DNA of 64,000 nucleotides, from positions 17,672,501 to 17,736,500 of the forward strand of contig NC_088311.1 in assembly GCF_910592395.1 (NCBI RefSeq), given 5' to 3'. The stretch is from Lineus longissimus (taxonomy: Eukaryota > Nemertea > Pilidiophora > Heteronemertea > Lineidae). Made by a program: the position numbers and the translations under genes. Of the stretch, positions 38,395 to 50,853 are shown piece by piece (the stretch's first letter is position 1; each line of letters starts with the position of its first letter). The notes beneath the pieces are model-generated. The model was not told the origin of the DNA. It did not search any database and saw only the letters and a list, made by a program, of their open reading frames with translations.

Positions 38395-39054
38395 ATAATA
38401 AATGGTGTCTCGGTCGTGGCTGTCGCCGCCATAATGATCACCCACTGCGTCTGGGGCTACTGGGTCGGAATTGGATTCTGGTGCGGGATACTCTTCCTAT
38501 TATCCGGGCTCCTTAGTATTTGCTCAGCGCGATCACAGTCAAGTTGTTCGATTGTCTTCTCCTTGATTTCTTCCGCCCTCGCCTGCACCTTCTCCGTGGT
38601 CTTTCTGATATTTGACACCGTCGGCATGAACAAAGACATCACAGGATATAGTTTTGAACACCGCGGGTGCCAACCCACAACAAATTCTAACAGGATCTTC
38701 CATTCTGTAAACCTTGCAGTAGTTTTAATTGAAATTATATTTGCGTTGATTCAGTCGTGGAATACGTTTCGGAGCATTCATTGCAGTCGGCAGGAAGCCG
38801 GAGGGAGTCACCTTGTTAACGTAACTACAACGCATGTTCGACCAGGGCTGTCGATCCCCAACATGCCCACGTCAATGACAATGCCTTGGTCGCCTGGCAC
38901 CACATCTTCGTCAGCTGTGAGTGAAATCTGGCGCTTGGCTCGGCCCAGTCGGAGCTTCGAACGGTTTCATATGTCTCAGGTCGGCTTACCGCCTATCATA
39001 TTCGAAGGAAATGACTCACTAAGTCAAAACGACCTGGTGTCTAGTATTGTTTGA
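38395..39054 (+). CDS. MS4A/CD20-like four-pass membrane protein, second coding exon
   Basis: It begins after a TTTTTTTCTTCAG acceptor and joins exon 1 in phase 0, giving a 275-residue protein. GIMQ/IINGVSVV spans the junction and matches the G.IQI.NG signature that opens the first helix of MS4A proteins. Hydrophobic segments fall at about residues 57-78, 80-101, 108-133 and 157-181. The loop between helices 3 and 4 carries a cysteine (RGCQP), and the C-terminal tail of about 90 residues is Ser/Thr/Pro-rich. Vertebrate MS4A members act as membrane adaptors or channels that modulate receptor signalling; the ligand or partner here is unknown. It stands alone in this window. Confidence 0.85.
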   Translation: MINGVSVVAVAAIMITHCVWGYWVGIGFWCGILFLLSGLLSICSARSQSSCSIVFSLISSALACTFSVVFLIFDTVGMNKDITGYSFEHRGCQPTTNSNRIFHSVNLAVVLIEIIFALIQSWNTFRSIHCSRQEAGGSHLVNVTTTHVRPGLSIPNMPTSMTMPWSPGTTSSSAVSEIWRLARPSRSFERFHMSQVGLPPIIFEGNDSLSQNDLVSSIV

Positions 39055-41374
39055 CAGTTTAAACATGTTTGATTTATAAAATCATCGTGGACGCCTTTTT
39101 ACAGATGGACAATCATGCATATATTTTAGACATTTTTGCGTTGGACGTTTTAATTCAAGAGCAGTCTTTTTCTCTCTACTGTTGTGCATAATTGCCGTGG
39201 AGGAAGCCTGAGCTGTACAGGACCCTTATAGCATTTTAACATTTTAAGAAAATATACGTAAAGGCAAGAACCAGGTGGTCAAGATTAGGAGCCAGTTTTT
39301 ATGAAAGTCAAGTAGGGAGTGACTAATGGCCACTTTAGATTTGACACAATTTTTTTAGAGGAAAGATATCAATGATGGTTTCATGATCTTATTTTCTTCA
39401 GTCGGGACCGCTTGTTGGGGGCTTTCGAAAAATGTGCTAAAAATTGGCCAAACTGAAAAGTAACCAACAACAGGTTTAACAATGTCAATATTTCCTTTTG
39501 CCTCAAAGCCAGAATCAGTTTAATTCATTTGACTCTGTGCTAATGACCTGTCAAAAGTGTTGACATTTTCGAGGCTGACTGAGGGCGCAGTTCGTAGGTG
39601 GCGCTCCAAATTGCTCTATTACATAACCCATTTTTTACCAAGGCTCCTTCGCCAATATATTCTATGCTTGACAAGTCATTACTCAATACCCATTAATCAC
39701 ATGAATTTAAAACTCTGTGGCTGCATTAGGGCGAGGGGAACATTTCGAACCTAATTTTCGTTATTTTTCAATTTGGCATTTTTTAGGCCTATTTTTCTGA
39801 AGCCTCTAGAAAAAAACATTTTGGTCAATCACTGGTTATATATGTTCCTCTAAAAAAATGTTAAAGAAATCTGAGGGGCCATGAATCACCCTGTTGTAGA
39901 AATCTGTCTGAACCTCAAAAACATGCCGTTTAGTTACGCAAAGTAGCCAACAGGTATCACTTCTATAAATAACTGGCATTGGTTAGAGTGTAATAAACTT
40001 CGCATTGCGTATATAATTGTAAAAAAAACAAGAAGAATACTGGAATCCTAGTATTAACTAATTCTTGCCGTAGTTTGTACGTGACGAAGACCTGGAAGTG
40101 AAGACTGAATCCAGTGATACATGAATCACATCGAATCGTCATCCAATCGTCATCCGAATCGTCATTCGAATCGTCATCCATTTAGATCTTGAAGTTGTCG
40201 TTCTTCATTGTGTAATACATTTTGTTATACGCATTTTAAATCAGCATCCTACGTACACGGGGGCGTGTATAGCGTGCACATCATTACCGGAACAAGCGAC
40301 GGAACTGTTCTGAAATGACCGCCGGGGCAGAAATATGCGCTTGTCGGACACTCTTTCGTCTTCTACAACTGGCCGGTGTAAAAGGAATGGACGTCCTAGG
40401 AATGCATGACCCCATACAATAGCTGTGTATTGTCAGCGTATGTGGCTAATGGTTTAGTTAGGGTTAGCTACTATACTTCAACAAAGGAACTCGGCGACTC
40501 TATTTACTTTAACAAAAGGACCGGACTTAGATTCCGGGGGACTTGCATTTCTTTTACACCGGTCCTAAAATGCATATAGGTCACACTCCACACATTGTCA
40601 TTAATTACATTAGACATGACGTCAAACCTACCCTGGTGTAAGAAACGCAGCACCCAGATGCATGCTGAGACCAAAATATACTGGCATCAAGGCATTTGAG
40701 TTTCGTTACCAGTAGGTGAGGTGGCGCCACATTTGATACAAACCAGATCCTGTGAAATGTTCCAAGAATCAGGCAAATCATTTCGAAAATGGATGTTGCC
40801 AACTTCACATCGCATATATTCACAGGGAAATTTTCTGGCACACAGATCACCACCGGATAGAAATGTACACAGAATTCTAACTCTGTCTACAGAGTATATA
40901 GGTATGAGGATCCTTGATAAGTCGCTGTTCTCAACCTGCCCAATTTCATTCATAAAACAACGGAAATTGACCAAGTCAAAATGGCTCTCGGCGGGATGCC
41001 TAGTCAGTTGGATCCTCTATAATGGATGACATCCAATATGGCAAATCTGAAAACTTTCCCACACTTTCGGATTCCTGAAGGCCTAAGCCGACATTTGCCG
41101 CTTCGTACAGCGAAGATAACAATGCAAACACACTCTGGAATCATGAACGATTGATTCCAACCAACATTTAGGCCCTTGACAAAATAGTCAGGCCACTGAT
41201 TAGTTGAGACCAATTTTCCACAGGCTTGACGACTTGTTATCAATATACATGTAGGTATATTCGTTTATCCAGGGCATGAAATGGCAATGCATAAATCGTG
41301 CTGTTGGAGCAGGCCCACGTCTGTCCTCACACGAGGTCATTTTCTATTGGCATAGAGGCATAGGATCGGGAAAC
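39055..41374. other. Intergenic, only weak coding signals
   Basis: Minus-strand open frames at 40687-40974 and 41004-41243 look cysteine-containing and protein-like but match no family I know and have no clear splice frame between them. A minisatellite lies at 40132-40182. Nothing else is supported. Confidence 0.35.
40132..40182. repeat. Minisatellite, unit GAATCGTCATCC
   Basis: Four to five copies of a 12-bp unit. Confidence 0.8.
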
Positions 41375-41498
41375 GGAGTTTTCGCCAATTCCCGAAACGC
41401 CAACGTGAACGCATATCTCATTGTTCGACCTCCAGAATGGCGATGTCAAACACTAGGATTGGCGTTCACGTTGACGTTGAGAGATTGGCGAAAACTCA
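41375..41498. mobile_element. Palindromic MITE family P, copy D
   Basis: GGAGTTTTCGCCAATTCCCG and the inverted GATTGGCGAAAACTC bound 124 bp. A family T element starts 17 bases beyond it, the second close pairing of these two families. Confidence 0.85.
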
Positions 41499-41515
41499 AT
41501 ATTATTTAGATCTGC

Positions 41516-41670
41516 CATCTTAGAAATAAAAGGTTTTTGAGCTTTTGAAAACATTTCAAAGGTTTTTTGACCAACTCAGATACGCACCCCGTAGAGGTTT
41601 TGAGTAAAATGAAAAACCTTTAGATGTTCTTCGGAATCTCAAAAAAAAACACTGGGGGTTTTTCACAGTG
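41516..41670. mobile_element. MITE family T, 3'-truncated copy
   Basis: CTTAGAAATAAAAGGTTTTT opens the element and GTAGAGGTTTTGAG follows; the matching inverted end is missing. Confidence 0.7.
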
Positions 41671-44600
41671 CCGTTTTTGGAAAATACCTTCTCTTGCGTA
41701 AATTGACCTTTTCACTAGAAAATCTGTCCACGCCTATGATTGGCATATGGCCAAGTTCGGCTCCTCTAAACTTCTTGCCAAAGAATTAAAAGGGGAGTGG
41801 TAGACTCATAAATGTTGTGGCAAAGCAGTTCAGATGGCGTGGAAATTGAACAATGACTGTGATTTTTATCTGTACCTGCAAAGTTTGTTCAAAATTCACC
41901 GGGAAGGCGCCATCATGGAACCATGGCACCCTGCCATGAACATTTTCCAGTCGGCAAAATATAACAAATTTTTAAATTTGATAAATCTTACGAAATAAGT
42001 TAAAATTATCCTGGGTGGCATAACCCTTCCCGCCTATAGAGTTTAAACAATCAGACAGTCAGAATAAATCCTACTTCGATAACTTCATCATTGACTATCC
42101 GACATCAAATCATCGGGGCATGACAGTGTCTCCCCAAGTTTGAATGGCGCCGTATGGTGTCAAGATGTTGAAATACCAAAACTCCTCCTTTTGAATAAGA
42201 AACTGACGCCATGTGCATAATGATCTGTCTTGCCTGTTATTGGGCCCTTTTTTAAAAAGTTTCGGACGATTTATTGTTAAATAAAATTGGATTTCTAAGA
42301 TTAAAGTGTAACCTGAATCGAGGCAGAAATGGTTGTCACACATTCAAGTTGTGATTAAAAAGGGATTTTCTGACCACCCCCTGTTAAAACCCTCTTTGCA
42401 GGGACGTTCATTGCCCATAGAGTTAAAAAGAAGACAACATATGTGGAAGGCAGCCAATGCAAAGAATAAGGGCTATCTTTTATTCGCGCGCTTGGGACTT
42501 CCTTGGTAGACTGCGACGACGTTATTCGTGCGCATGCCAGGCCCCAGTCAAAGGATTCTTACCCGAACAATTTGCTCACTCGGCAAAAAAGGCGGGCAAG
42601 GAGCTCAGCGCCGAAGGCTAGCTGGAATCACTGCTTGTTCGGTATTCCGTAGTGTCTTCGCCATCCCACCGGCTACTATTGGACATTCCAATCCGTGGCT
42701 TTAGCAAAGATTGTCTTCGGTTACGGATTTCCTGTCCTGCAGCACTTTGTTTTTAGAACATTTGGAAGGCTTGGACCCCGGCTCTGATCTGACACTTTCG
42801 TAAAGAACAAATGAGAGCTAGCCGTATCGTCAATTACATCTGTTCATTGGATTTGACATCGTTTATTTTTCAATTTAAGGTAAGTAAGCCCATTTATTTT
42901 CATAGTAGGCCTATACCATAATTATAGGTTTTATGAAACCCATTTTCTTTACAGCAGGTCTGCTGTTCTCCCTCGATGATATTTATTCAAGCGACCGCTG
43001 CAGTTGTTGACCTCATGGCCTCAGTCTATAGCATAATTTATGCACTGGACTACAAATTTTAAAAAAGACCCCATATTACTGTCACACTGGTGTAACGGTT
43101 TCGAGTGTCTCCGTTAATGAATGTTTTCCATCATTGTTTAGGAATGCCAAAAGATAGATGTATGCACATCATTTTCGGTTTCCGCTTGTCTCTCTATCTG
43201 TCTGTTGTATGGAAATATTAAAACATATTACATCGGCATTAGAGACCAAATTTTCTCGTCAGTTATAATAAATAAATCCACATGCCGTTTTCTTTATATC
43301 TTGGAAGTATCTATAGTCCTACTTAGTGCTCCATCCGCGGACTCAAGAGTCAGTTTTACAATGGACTTTAATAGGTCTACTATAGGACCGTAGTTTGCTT
43401 TGAAAAGTTCCATGCCCTAATATTCTACCGTGAGGCGTAATGATTTGTATTCAATTTAGGAGTTTTACTTGTCAAATATTGAAAGATAGACATTTTACCC
43501 ATGAACTTGCCATGAGATTGAAAAAAGGCCCTGACTTTATGTCCGCGAATAGGAGTACATACATGTAGGCAGAGATTATACCATTGAGTAAAACCATTGT
43601 GATTTTTGTCACGCTTTTGACAGCTCTCACTAAATTCGAATTATAACGAACCATTTTTGGAATTTGATAAAAAAATACGTGTTAAAGTTTAATAACATTG
43701 TATTTAAATGTGAATGTAGGCAAACGCGTCGGTAAAAAAACATATCGCTAATAATTAATATGGGAGTAAAAACGGCGAAAGTGTGATCCAAGTTAACGAT
43801 TAATGAACTCAATGAAGCCCAAAACTAGTTATTGTTCATAATTGTATTACATGTAATACAAGACATGGCTTTTAATTGTAACATCAAAAGTCATCTCATT
43901 AACACTTTTGTGGTGAGCACACACTATTGTTTTAAAAAAATCATGTCGCTACCATCACGCTGTCCTCAATTTTCACTTCGATTCCAAACCGGGTAAGCAT
44001 GCGCAGTCCCTAAAATGTTACGTCAGGTTGAGGTTGGAGAACAAAAAATCCGCCATTCCCTGATTACTCTCCTCGGGTGACGTATAGAAGCCGACCTCTC
44101 AGATTACCAAAGTGGCGGTCTGAGTCTGTGACTGTTCGTCGTTTGCCCCCGCGGCATTTTTTAAGAGTATAATGTTGAGCTGGAAGGAAAGAGTACGATG
44201 ATTACTGTAATGCTAACCAGAGTAGCAGATTTATTATGTAATCTTATGCATGGAATGTGAAAATGGTCGAAATTGATTACTTTTCCGAAAGGCAATATTT
44301 CGCACCAAGAAGATTTGGTGTGGAGGTTATGCAGCAAAGGAGCTCCGAATAAGTTTGCTTCACGAATTTTGCAGAACCTCAGTGATTTCTGAAAACCTTG
44401 ATGAGGCCTCTAACCAGATTTTCAGAGGGGAGGGTTATTTTCCAGGACAACAAGCGCATGGGCAATTTTGAACTTAAATTTCAGATCAAATGCTGTTCTT
44501 GGTCAATACAATAGTTATTCCCAAAAAGGAAGTCTCTCCGGTCTTCATATCTGGTTGCTTGTTTTGGACGGTGAGGGGGGGGGGCAGCTTGACCGGTTGT

Positions 44601-47600
44601 AATGTAACGCTGTGGTCGGGTTGCGAATGTAAGTCACTCCAGATCAACTTCTTCCGTGGTTTAAATTGTGTTGTTCAGTAAGCAAGACCTCAGAACCAGC
44701 CCCCTTGTGAGCTCGAGCCAGCCCGTCTTCCCCTAGATCGTAGTGAACTTTTGCACCCCTCTTGAATGGACAGGTCAAATATGATTAGGGTCCGAGATCC
44801 CTTGTGAAGGGGCTGTAGTATCGACGGTTCATTGTCCACGAAATCTCAATGTCTGCGTTACATTAGGCTACACCATTTGCCGGAAGGTGTGGTGTCATAT
44901 TACACGATATTAGGGCTTAATTTAGTTGGTCTTTTTTCAACTTAAGGGCTGTCCTCGACAGTAACTTCTAAAAATCTAAATCTGCTGATTGCGAAACTTG
45001 CGGGCGCTTTTGAAACACAGCTTTCCCAAAATATTTTGATAATGTTATAGATCATTTTGATGCGTATGTTGTCTTTGAAGTCATGATCCTTAGTTGAAAT
45101 AAAGAATTTTTTGAGGGGACGATTGAGAGCCTCTGTTTCAGCTAACGAGCATGACTTTACACACAATTTGTGCATCGAAATTATCTGAAAAAGACGTCAT
45201 TCAAACATTTTGTTAAAGCTTTGTTTCAACATCATCATCACTTTGGAATTATCGAATGCTTGCCTCCATAAAGAAACATCCTGGTATCTGTACAATGAAA
45301 AAAAAACTACTTCAATGTTTTAGGTTATTGCTGAGACACCACGTTGTATAGCTATAGGCCTACGTTGAAAGTTGAATGTTTTACCTTGTTTACGGACAAC
45401 ACACATTGCAAGGAGTTCATTGGAATCAACTTCACCTTTCAAAGCCATGCACAATATTACAGTTGTCAGACCTATAAGAAAATCAGCCACTCACAACAGA
45501 AACCGTGACCCATCACTTTATTCTGGAGTTGTGTGAAGTGTCATTCCCTCTATCCGTTACCGGCCCCCGGCAATCACGTCACCCGAAATTATATATAAGC
45601 TTACCTTTGGACCATAAAAAACTAGGGCATTGTTGGGTCTGATCTGAGTTTCCCTCGAATCATCAGATGTTACATTTCTACATGTACGTCATTCATTGGA
45701 CCCCGACCTGCCCTGAGCATTTTAGAATCGACCATACTTTTTGAAAATACCTGATTTTTTTAATCATAAGTCCTTCATCATAACTATTGCGATATATAGC
45801 ATCACCTCGAAAAGTGAAAAAATGAGTTTGATAAGATTCCGGAATTTAAAGGAAATAAGAGTTGCACTAATTTTAGGTATCCCGGAGTTCCCTTGAAGAG
45901 TGCGCTGCTACAAACGACATAGTGCACAGACAGTTTGTAGAATAGCTGTGTACATTTTCAGTTCAAGAACAGCGCAATCTATGCAAAACTCGGTAAATCT
46001 CATTAGTGTGGGTGAAATGTTCCGTTTCTGACAGCCTCCCCTTCTTTTTTTGGGTACAAGAATGATCTGTTTCTTTGTGTCCCCCTATTGAATCGTCACT
46101 GTCTGTCTTACTAGCTGTCTGTTGAATGGAAATACTGAGCTAAGGGAACACCACACCACTGCACTCTTAAAATTTATTGGTATAAAACCCTGGCAGTTCC
46201 TCAATCAATTAGTTAAAAATAACAATTCCGATAGTTAAGGCAACTAATTTCACTGTCAGTGCAATAGAAACAATCAGCTTCTTTGGCTTTTTTTGAGCTG
46301 TCATGAATAACAATAAATAATCATTTTTACTTATCAATTTCAAGAGTGGGTAGACAATCGTACATTAACCACCTTCTATGCTCTTCAGGATGGCAAATTC
46401 CACTCGGCCAGGAAAAAGTTAACCCTAAAGAAGGTTAAATCTCGGCGGCACCAGATTATACACTTGCTACCTCTATAGAACAAAGAACAAAGTCAATGGA
46501 CTCTCCCTTCCCGTGACACAACAAGTCTATATTTAACCACAGTGGCACCAGCCATAACTCGAGTTCTTCTTCCTTTGGTTCTTGGCGTTGTTTTACTTGT
46601 TTGAGTAGCTTCATTATCAAATAAAGACGAGGCGTTGAAGTAGGAAGACTTGTTTTAAAAAAAACTGTATTTTTTTGCTATATTTTACCTCCCGGACATT
46701 TTTTATATTAGCCCCATAATCGCTGTCATAACAACATGTATTTACATACACTTCCACTTTCCTTCTGTTTTTGCCACAGTGTCATTCTGCTGTCCTTATT
46801 TACTGAAAGCAGCTCGATTACACCGGTTCGTCTTTTCAATCCAGGGGTTATTAGCCAATTAAAGGTGACCAGGCTATGTAAGATAGTTTATCATTCCCTA
46901 TACATGTATACCAAAGCGAAGTCCTATTAGCAGGCCTTTATATTAGCTTCACGCCGAATTTGTTACAAATAATGGGTAACTGATCGAGCCATAACTGTCC
47001 ACTTTCTGGCTATTCTTTCTTTCTACTTTATGATTGAGATGATCTCACAGAGTAAAGCCCCAATAGTCCTAAATAAGTCTAAGCACCGGAAAGTGTCTGA
47101 GGTGTCATGGCAGGCCTGTCTGGTCTCACACTGGGCTAATTATTCCCGGAAGGAAGACAATAATAAGGCAGATAGTCCCCCGGGATATCTTCCTTCAGAT
47201 AAAAGTACAGTCATTTTCGCTCCACTTTCATTCAGTTTGTTAATCAATGAATGAACACCAGTGACAATCACTTCCGAAGAGACTTCCCTGGTAATTTCTG
47301 TTCCGAAATAGCGCGGAAGGGGAGGAGATGTAATGAATCGTAATTTTAGTTGGATGAAAGAAGACGTTTTCTTGTCTGCTGGTTTCCTTTTTATGGCTAA
47401 TTTCTTGGAACATTGTCATCATGTATGTATTCTCAAGTCTTCAATACCAGCCGCATAATGGAAAATGCAGAAACACCCAGGGGACATTCTGATGTTCGGC
47501 GATCCGATTGGTGACTTTGATGTTAGCTTACCTTCGAGATGGGAAACATCAAAGAAATAAAACTCTTTTTTACAGGAAAACACGACATGAAGCCACTGTA

Positions 47601-50600
47601 AAATGCATTGTGATGCGTATTGCTGACAGCATAGCATGAGTGACGCTGGTCTGGTCGTATTATTACACAGAATCTAGGAAAAAAAAGCCATTTTTTACTT
47701 AGCCGAAAACACCGTTTAAATTTCCGGCACGAGTGTACAATTCCCGATGATGGGCCAAAAAAAGGTCATCTCTGGACGAAATAAGTGCCAATGTCAATGG
47801 ACTTTATAGTCGAACGCGATCAAACTGCGTCATTTTCGATCGGGGATTGTAAGTTTCGACCAAATATCCTCACATGGTACTGCGTGATGTTCAATAAGTT
47901 TTGCCAAAACAAAACGGCCAGGTCATGGTCAGAAATCGATGTTGCAATTCGCATGATCTGGTCGCAGACTAATCACATTTAAAAAGAACTTCACCCATTA
48001 CCGAATACTAACTAGAAAAATCCGCCGCTTTTTTTCTCCGTCTGGTTGGCAAAAGCTCTCATTCAATAAACAGCAATTGTCAGTGCAGAGAGTTCACTTA
48101 AACTTTGAAAGTTTTTCAATTTCACGGTGGTAAATTCCTAAGGTTGTAAACCGGTAAACTTGTGGATCCATGGCTTTGTTTCCTTTTTTCATTGCTTTTT
48201 CCCGGGTGGAACCAATGGGAACGTCGAATAAAGCCATATGAAGGGTCATTTTGTCTGTGGTGCACCACAGGTTCACAAGCGAACACGGAACATAGCAGGG
48301 ACAAACTGAACGGTGAATAGGCCATGGCTACGCAGCCTTAGTCTCCTTCGTAAAGTCGAAGCCGATCACTCGGGAACGTTCGTGATGTGCATTAGTACAA
48401 GAATAAACTAGTAAAATATAGTCACTCATCCAGTGCACAACCGAAAGCAAGGCGTTTCTCTGCTTGCCCCGTATTATGCACACTTCGAGTGTAAGCGTCA
48501 GAGATACAATCTGAAATCAGTACCAGTAAGCTTATATAAAATGCCCTAACGGCAACATTGGCCTTTTCCGAAGGGTCTCATCCAAAACACGAGAGATTTA
48601 TATTAGTCAACGCCAACACATCACTGCTCGCTAAGCCCTTCGGTTTATTGTTAAGTTGGTCTCGAAAAACATTGCTGATTTTGATGTTGTACAGATTTCA
48701 AAGAAATCGACTGATTTTCAGCCACTTTTTGGTACTTTCCGCTTGGTAGCCCTCATTTTTGCTGCACTTGCGTGCCATCGGACACTATTTTAGAGTCCAT
48801 GTGATGGCCATGCTGTTTTGTGCCTTGAATTTCTTTTCCAGACCTTGGGCCAAGCCGTCTAATGATGACCACAGGTGTCTCGTGATTGACAGGAACACGA
48901 TATAAATTGCTGTCACCATTTGTAATAGCTTCCCCTTCCACCTTTTAACAACCAGATATCCTCTCATCAAATATTGAACATTTTGTAAGAGCATCTGCTT
49001 TGTCCCTTTTGATTGACGCGATATCTCATATTGCCAGGGTGCCTAAACTTGATTCACTTTCAATATCTCACCACATTCCGTAAACTCCAATTACAGCGGT
49101 TATTAAACTGTCTGAAATTGCCCACTTGGTCGGTCGTAAAGGATGAGAATAGTTCGAATGAATTGGTCTTGTCATTGATCCCTACCCGACCACCCGTACT
49201 GTTCAGGGGATGGGCGGAACCACTTTCAACAAAATAATGTAGAATCATGCATTTCGACAACCCGTTTATGCAACCCTTTTCTTTTTTCTTAGTTCGTCAT
49301 CTCCATTCTCGTGGGCGTAACCACTCGATCATCGCCTTTAAACGTCAACCATAGATCTGATTCCGTTCTATAAACTGCTGCTAACATTTTATTCTGTCCG
49401 TTGTCTACGAAATGTTCAATCAGGAAAGGGTTGCAAAGGACATTTCCTCTTTTTGTAAAACCCTTTGCCTACATGTTGACAAAGCCTCGACGTGCGCTGA
49501 GACCACCCTACGACAGCCAGACTCGCGACAAAGCAAATGATTTCACATGGCACACAGGGAAATCCGTCCGTTTATTGGAGCAAAGTAACAAGCAACTACA
49601 ATGTAATCTCTTATGTCACATCGTGACACACGAGGCTACGAGAAAGCAATGTCCTTCAGTGGTCTCTAGAAGTCATGGTTAAAAGGAGACTATAGATTGG
49701 AGCCAGATAGGTCAGATTAAGTTACACTAAGTCGCCGAGAGGAGTCGCTCCCATTGCGCAGTACATCGAAACTATTCGCACTCGTACCAGGAATATATCC
49801 ATTGCTGAATCAAACACGACTCAATCTCCTGCATTATTCGTCACCTGAGTACTACTTATTTGACCCCCAATCTCCTGTCTCTAGTTCCCTTTTAAAAGTC
49901 GGGAATCTTAGACTTGCTGGGATGAGAGCGATATCAGCCAATCGGCGCGATATTTCTTGTTGTGGTCTTGGACGGTGAATGCTTCGTTCCAGCTGTCGTC
50001 AATACTCTTGATGTCGATCAGACGAAGTGAACTTTGTCATTGGATTGTATGGCGATTAGAACTCCTAAAACGCCATTCTTGCTAGTTTTTGCAAAGAAAT
50101 GAAAACGCATGTATAAATAATGTAAGCTGATAAACAAACAGTTTACTGGCAATACTCACTTCACCAAAGCGCATGGGCGGGTCTTGGTGGGAATGCCTCG
50201 GGACAAGTAGTGTCGAAACAAATCGACGGGTTTGTAAATTCATCACCCCGGGCGTCATTTTGCCTGCACAAAGACAAAGATTTGTAGTTCAGGGTTATCT
50301 GGAAGTTGTTGATACGATTTTTCTTTGCGATTGTCCTGACTTGGGTATCCCTTTTGAATTTATCTGTCGTCTGCTCAGGCGCTGGTGATTCTGGTATCTT
50401 CCCATTGTGTATCTCGTCTGTCTTTTGTTTGGAGAAATCATCTGCATGTTGAATAAGCGAGTCGCACGTGGACGTGTTTGATCTCGGTTAGGAAGAAGTC
50501 ATGACCTTTTACGAAGGCTCTTACTTTTGGCAGACTTTTGTATTTATGAGCATTGTTGCTTCCGCATGACAATTTCATTTCTTCTCAGAGAAGCACCAAC

Positions 50601-50665
50601 CACAGAGCCAACCAACGCAACAGGGACGAGGTTCACTTCCACGTGCCCTTTCTTCTCCCGTTTGA
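41671..50665. other. Nine kilobases without a recognisable gene
   Basis: I find no exon supported by family similarity on either strand. Possible signals are a strong donor consensus AAG|GTAAGTA at 42879/42880 after a GC-richer stretch (42480-42800), which could end an untranslated first exon, and an AATAAA near 46621. Open frames of 60-100 codons are at chance level. Confidence 0.35.
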
Positions 50666-50697
50666 CCAATCAGCTCAACCCTGGCCACCATTTAAAA
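50666..50697 (+). promoter_or_regulatory. Candidate promoter: CCAAT box and TTTAAAA
   Basis: CCAATCA at 50666-50672 and TTTAAAAG at 50691-50698 have ordinary CCAAT/TATA spacing. A start near 50722 would give a leader of about 110 bases before the ATG at 50833. Confidence 0.35.
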
Positions 50698-50832
50698 GCG
50701 ACCCTCAAGGCTTCGTCTAGTTTGACACAAATGCCGGGCAGTCGACTCTTTCACTAATTGCAGTCACTACAAATTTGTTTTGCTGGAATTTGTACGGATT
50801 TCTTTCATTTTGGTTCATCAATTTTTCGGCAC

Positions 50833-50851
50833 ATGGACAAATTCAAGAAAG
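50833..50851 (+). CDS. Possible first coding exon (MDKFKK then donor)
   Basis: An ATG in good initiation context (GGCACATGG) is followed by six codons and an AAAG|GTAGGG donor in phase 1. With the promoter candidate upstream, this looks like a short first coding exon, but no downstream exon could be assigned, so the gene is unidentified. Confidence 0.25.
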
Positions 50852-50853
50852 GT

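Noticed and set aside
40687-41243. Two protein-like minus-strand frames considered as one gene
   Set aside because: No acceptor/donor pair joins them in phase and no family was recognised; listed only as intergenic with weak signals.
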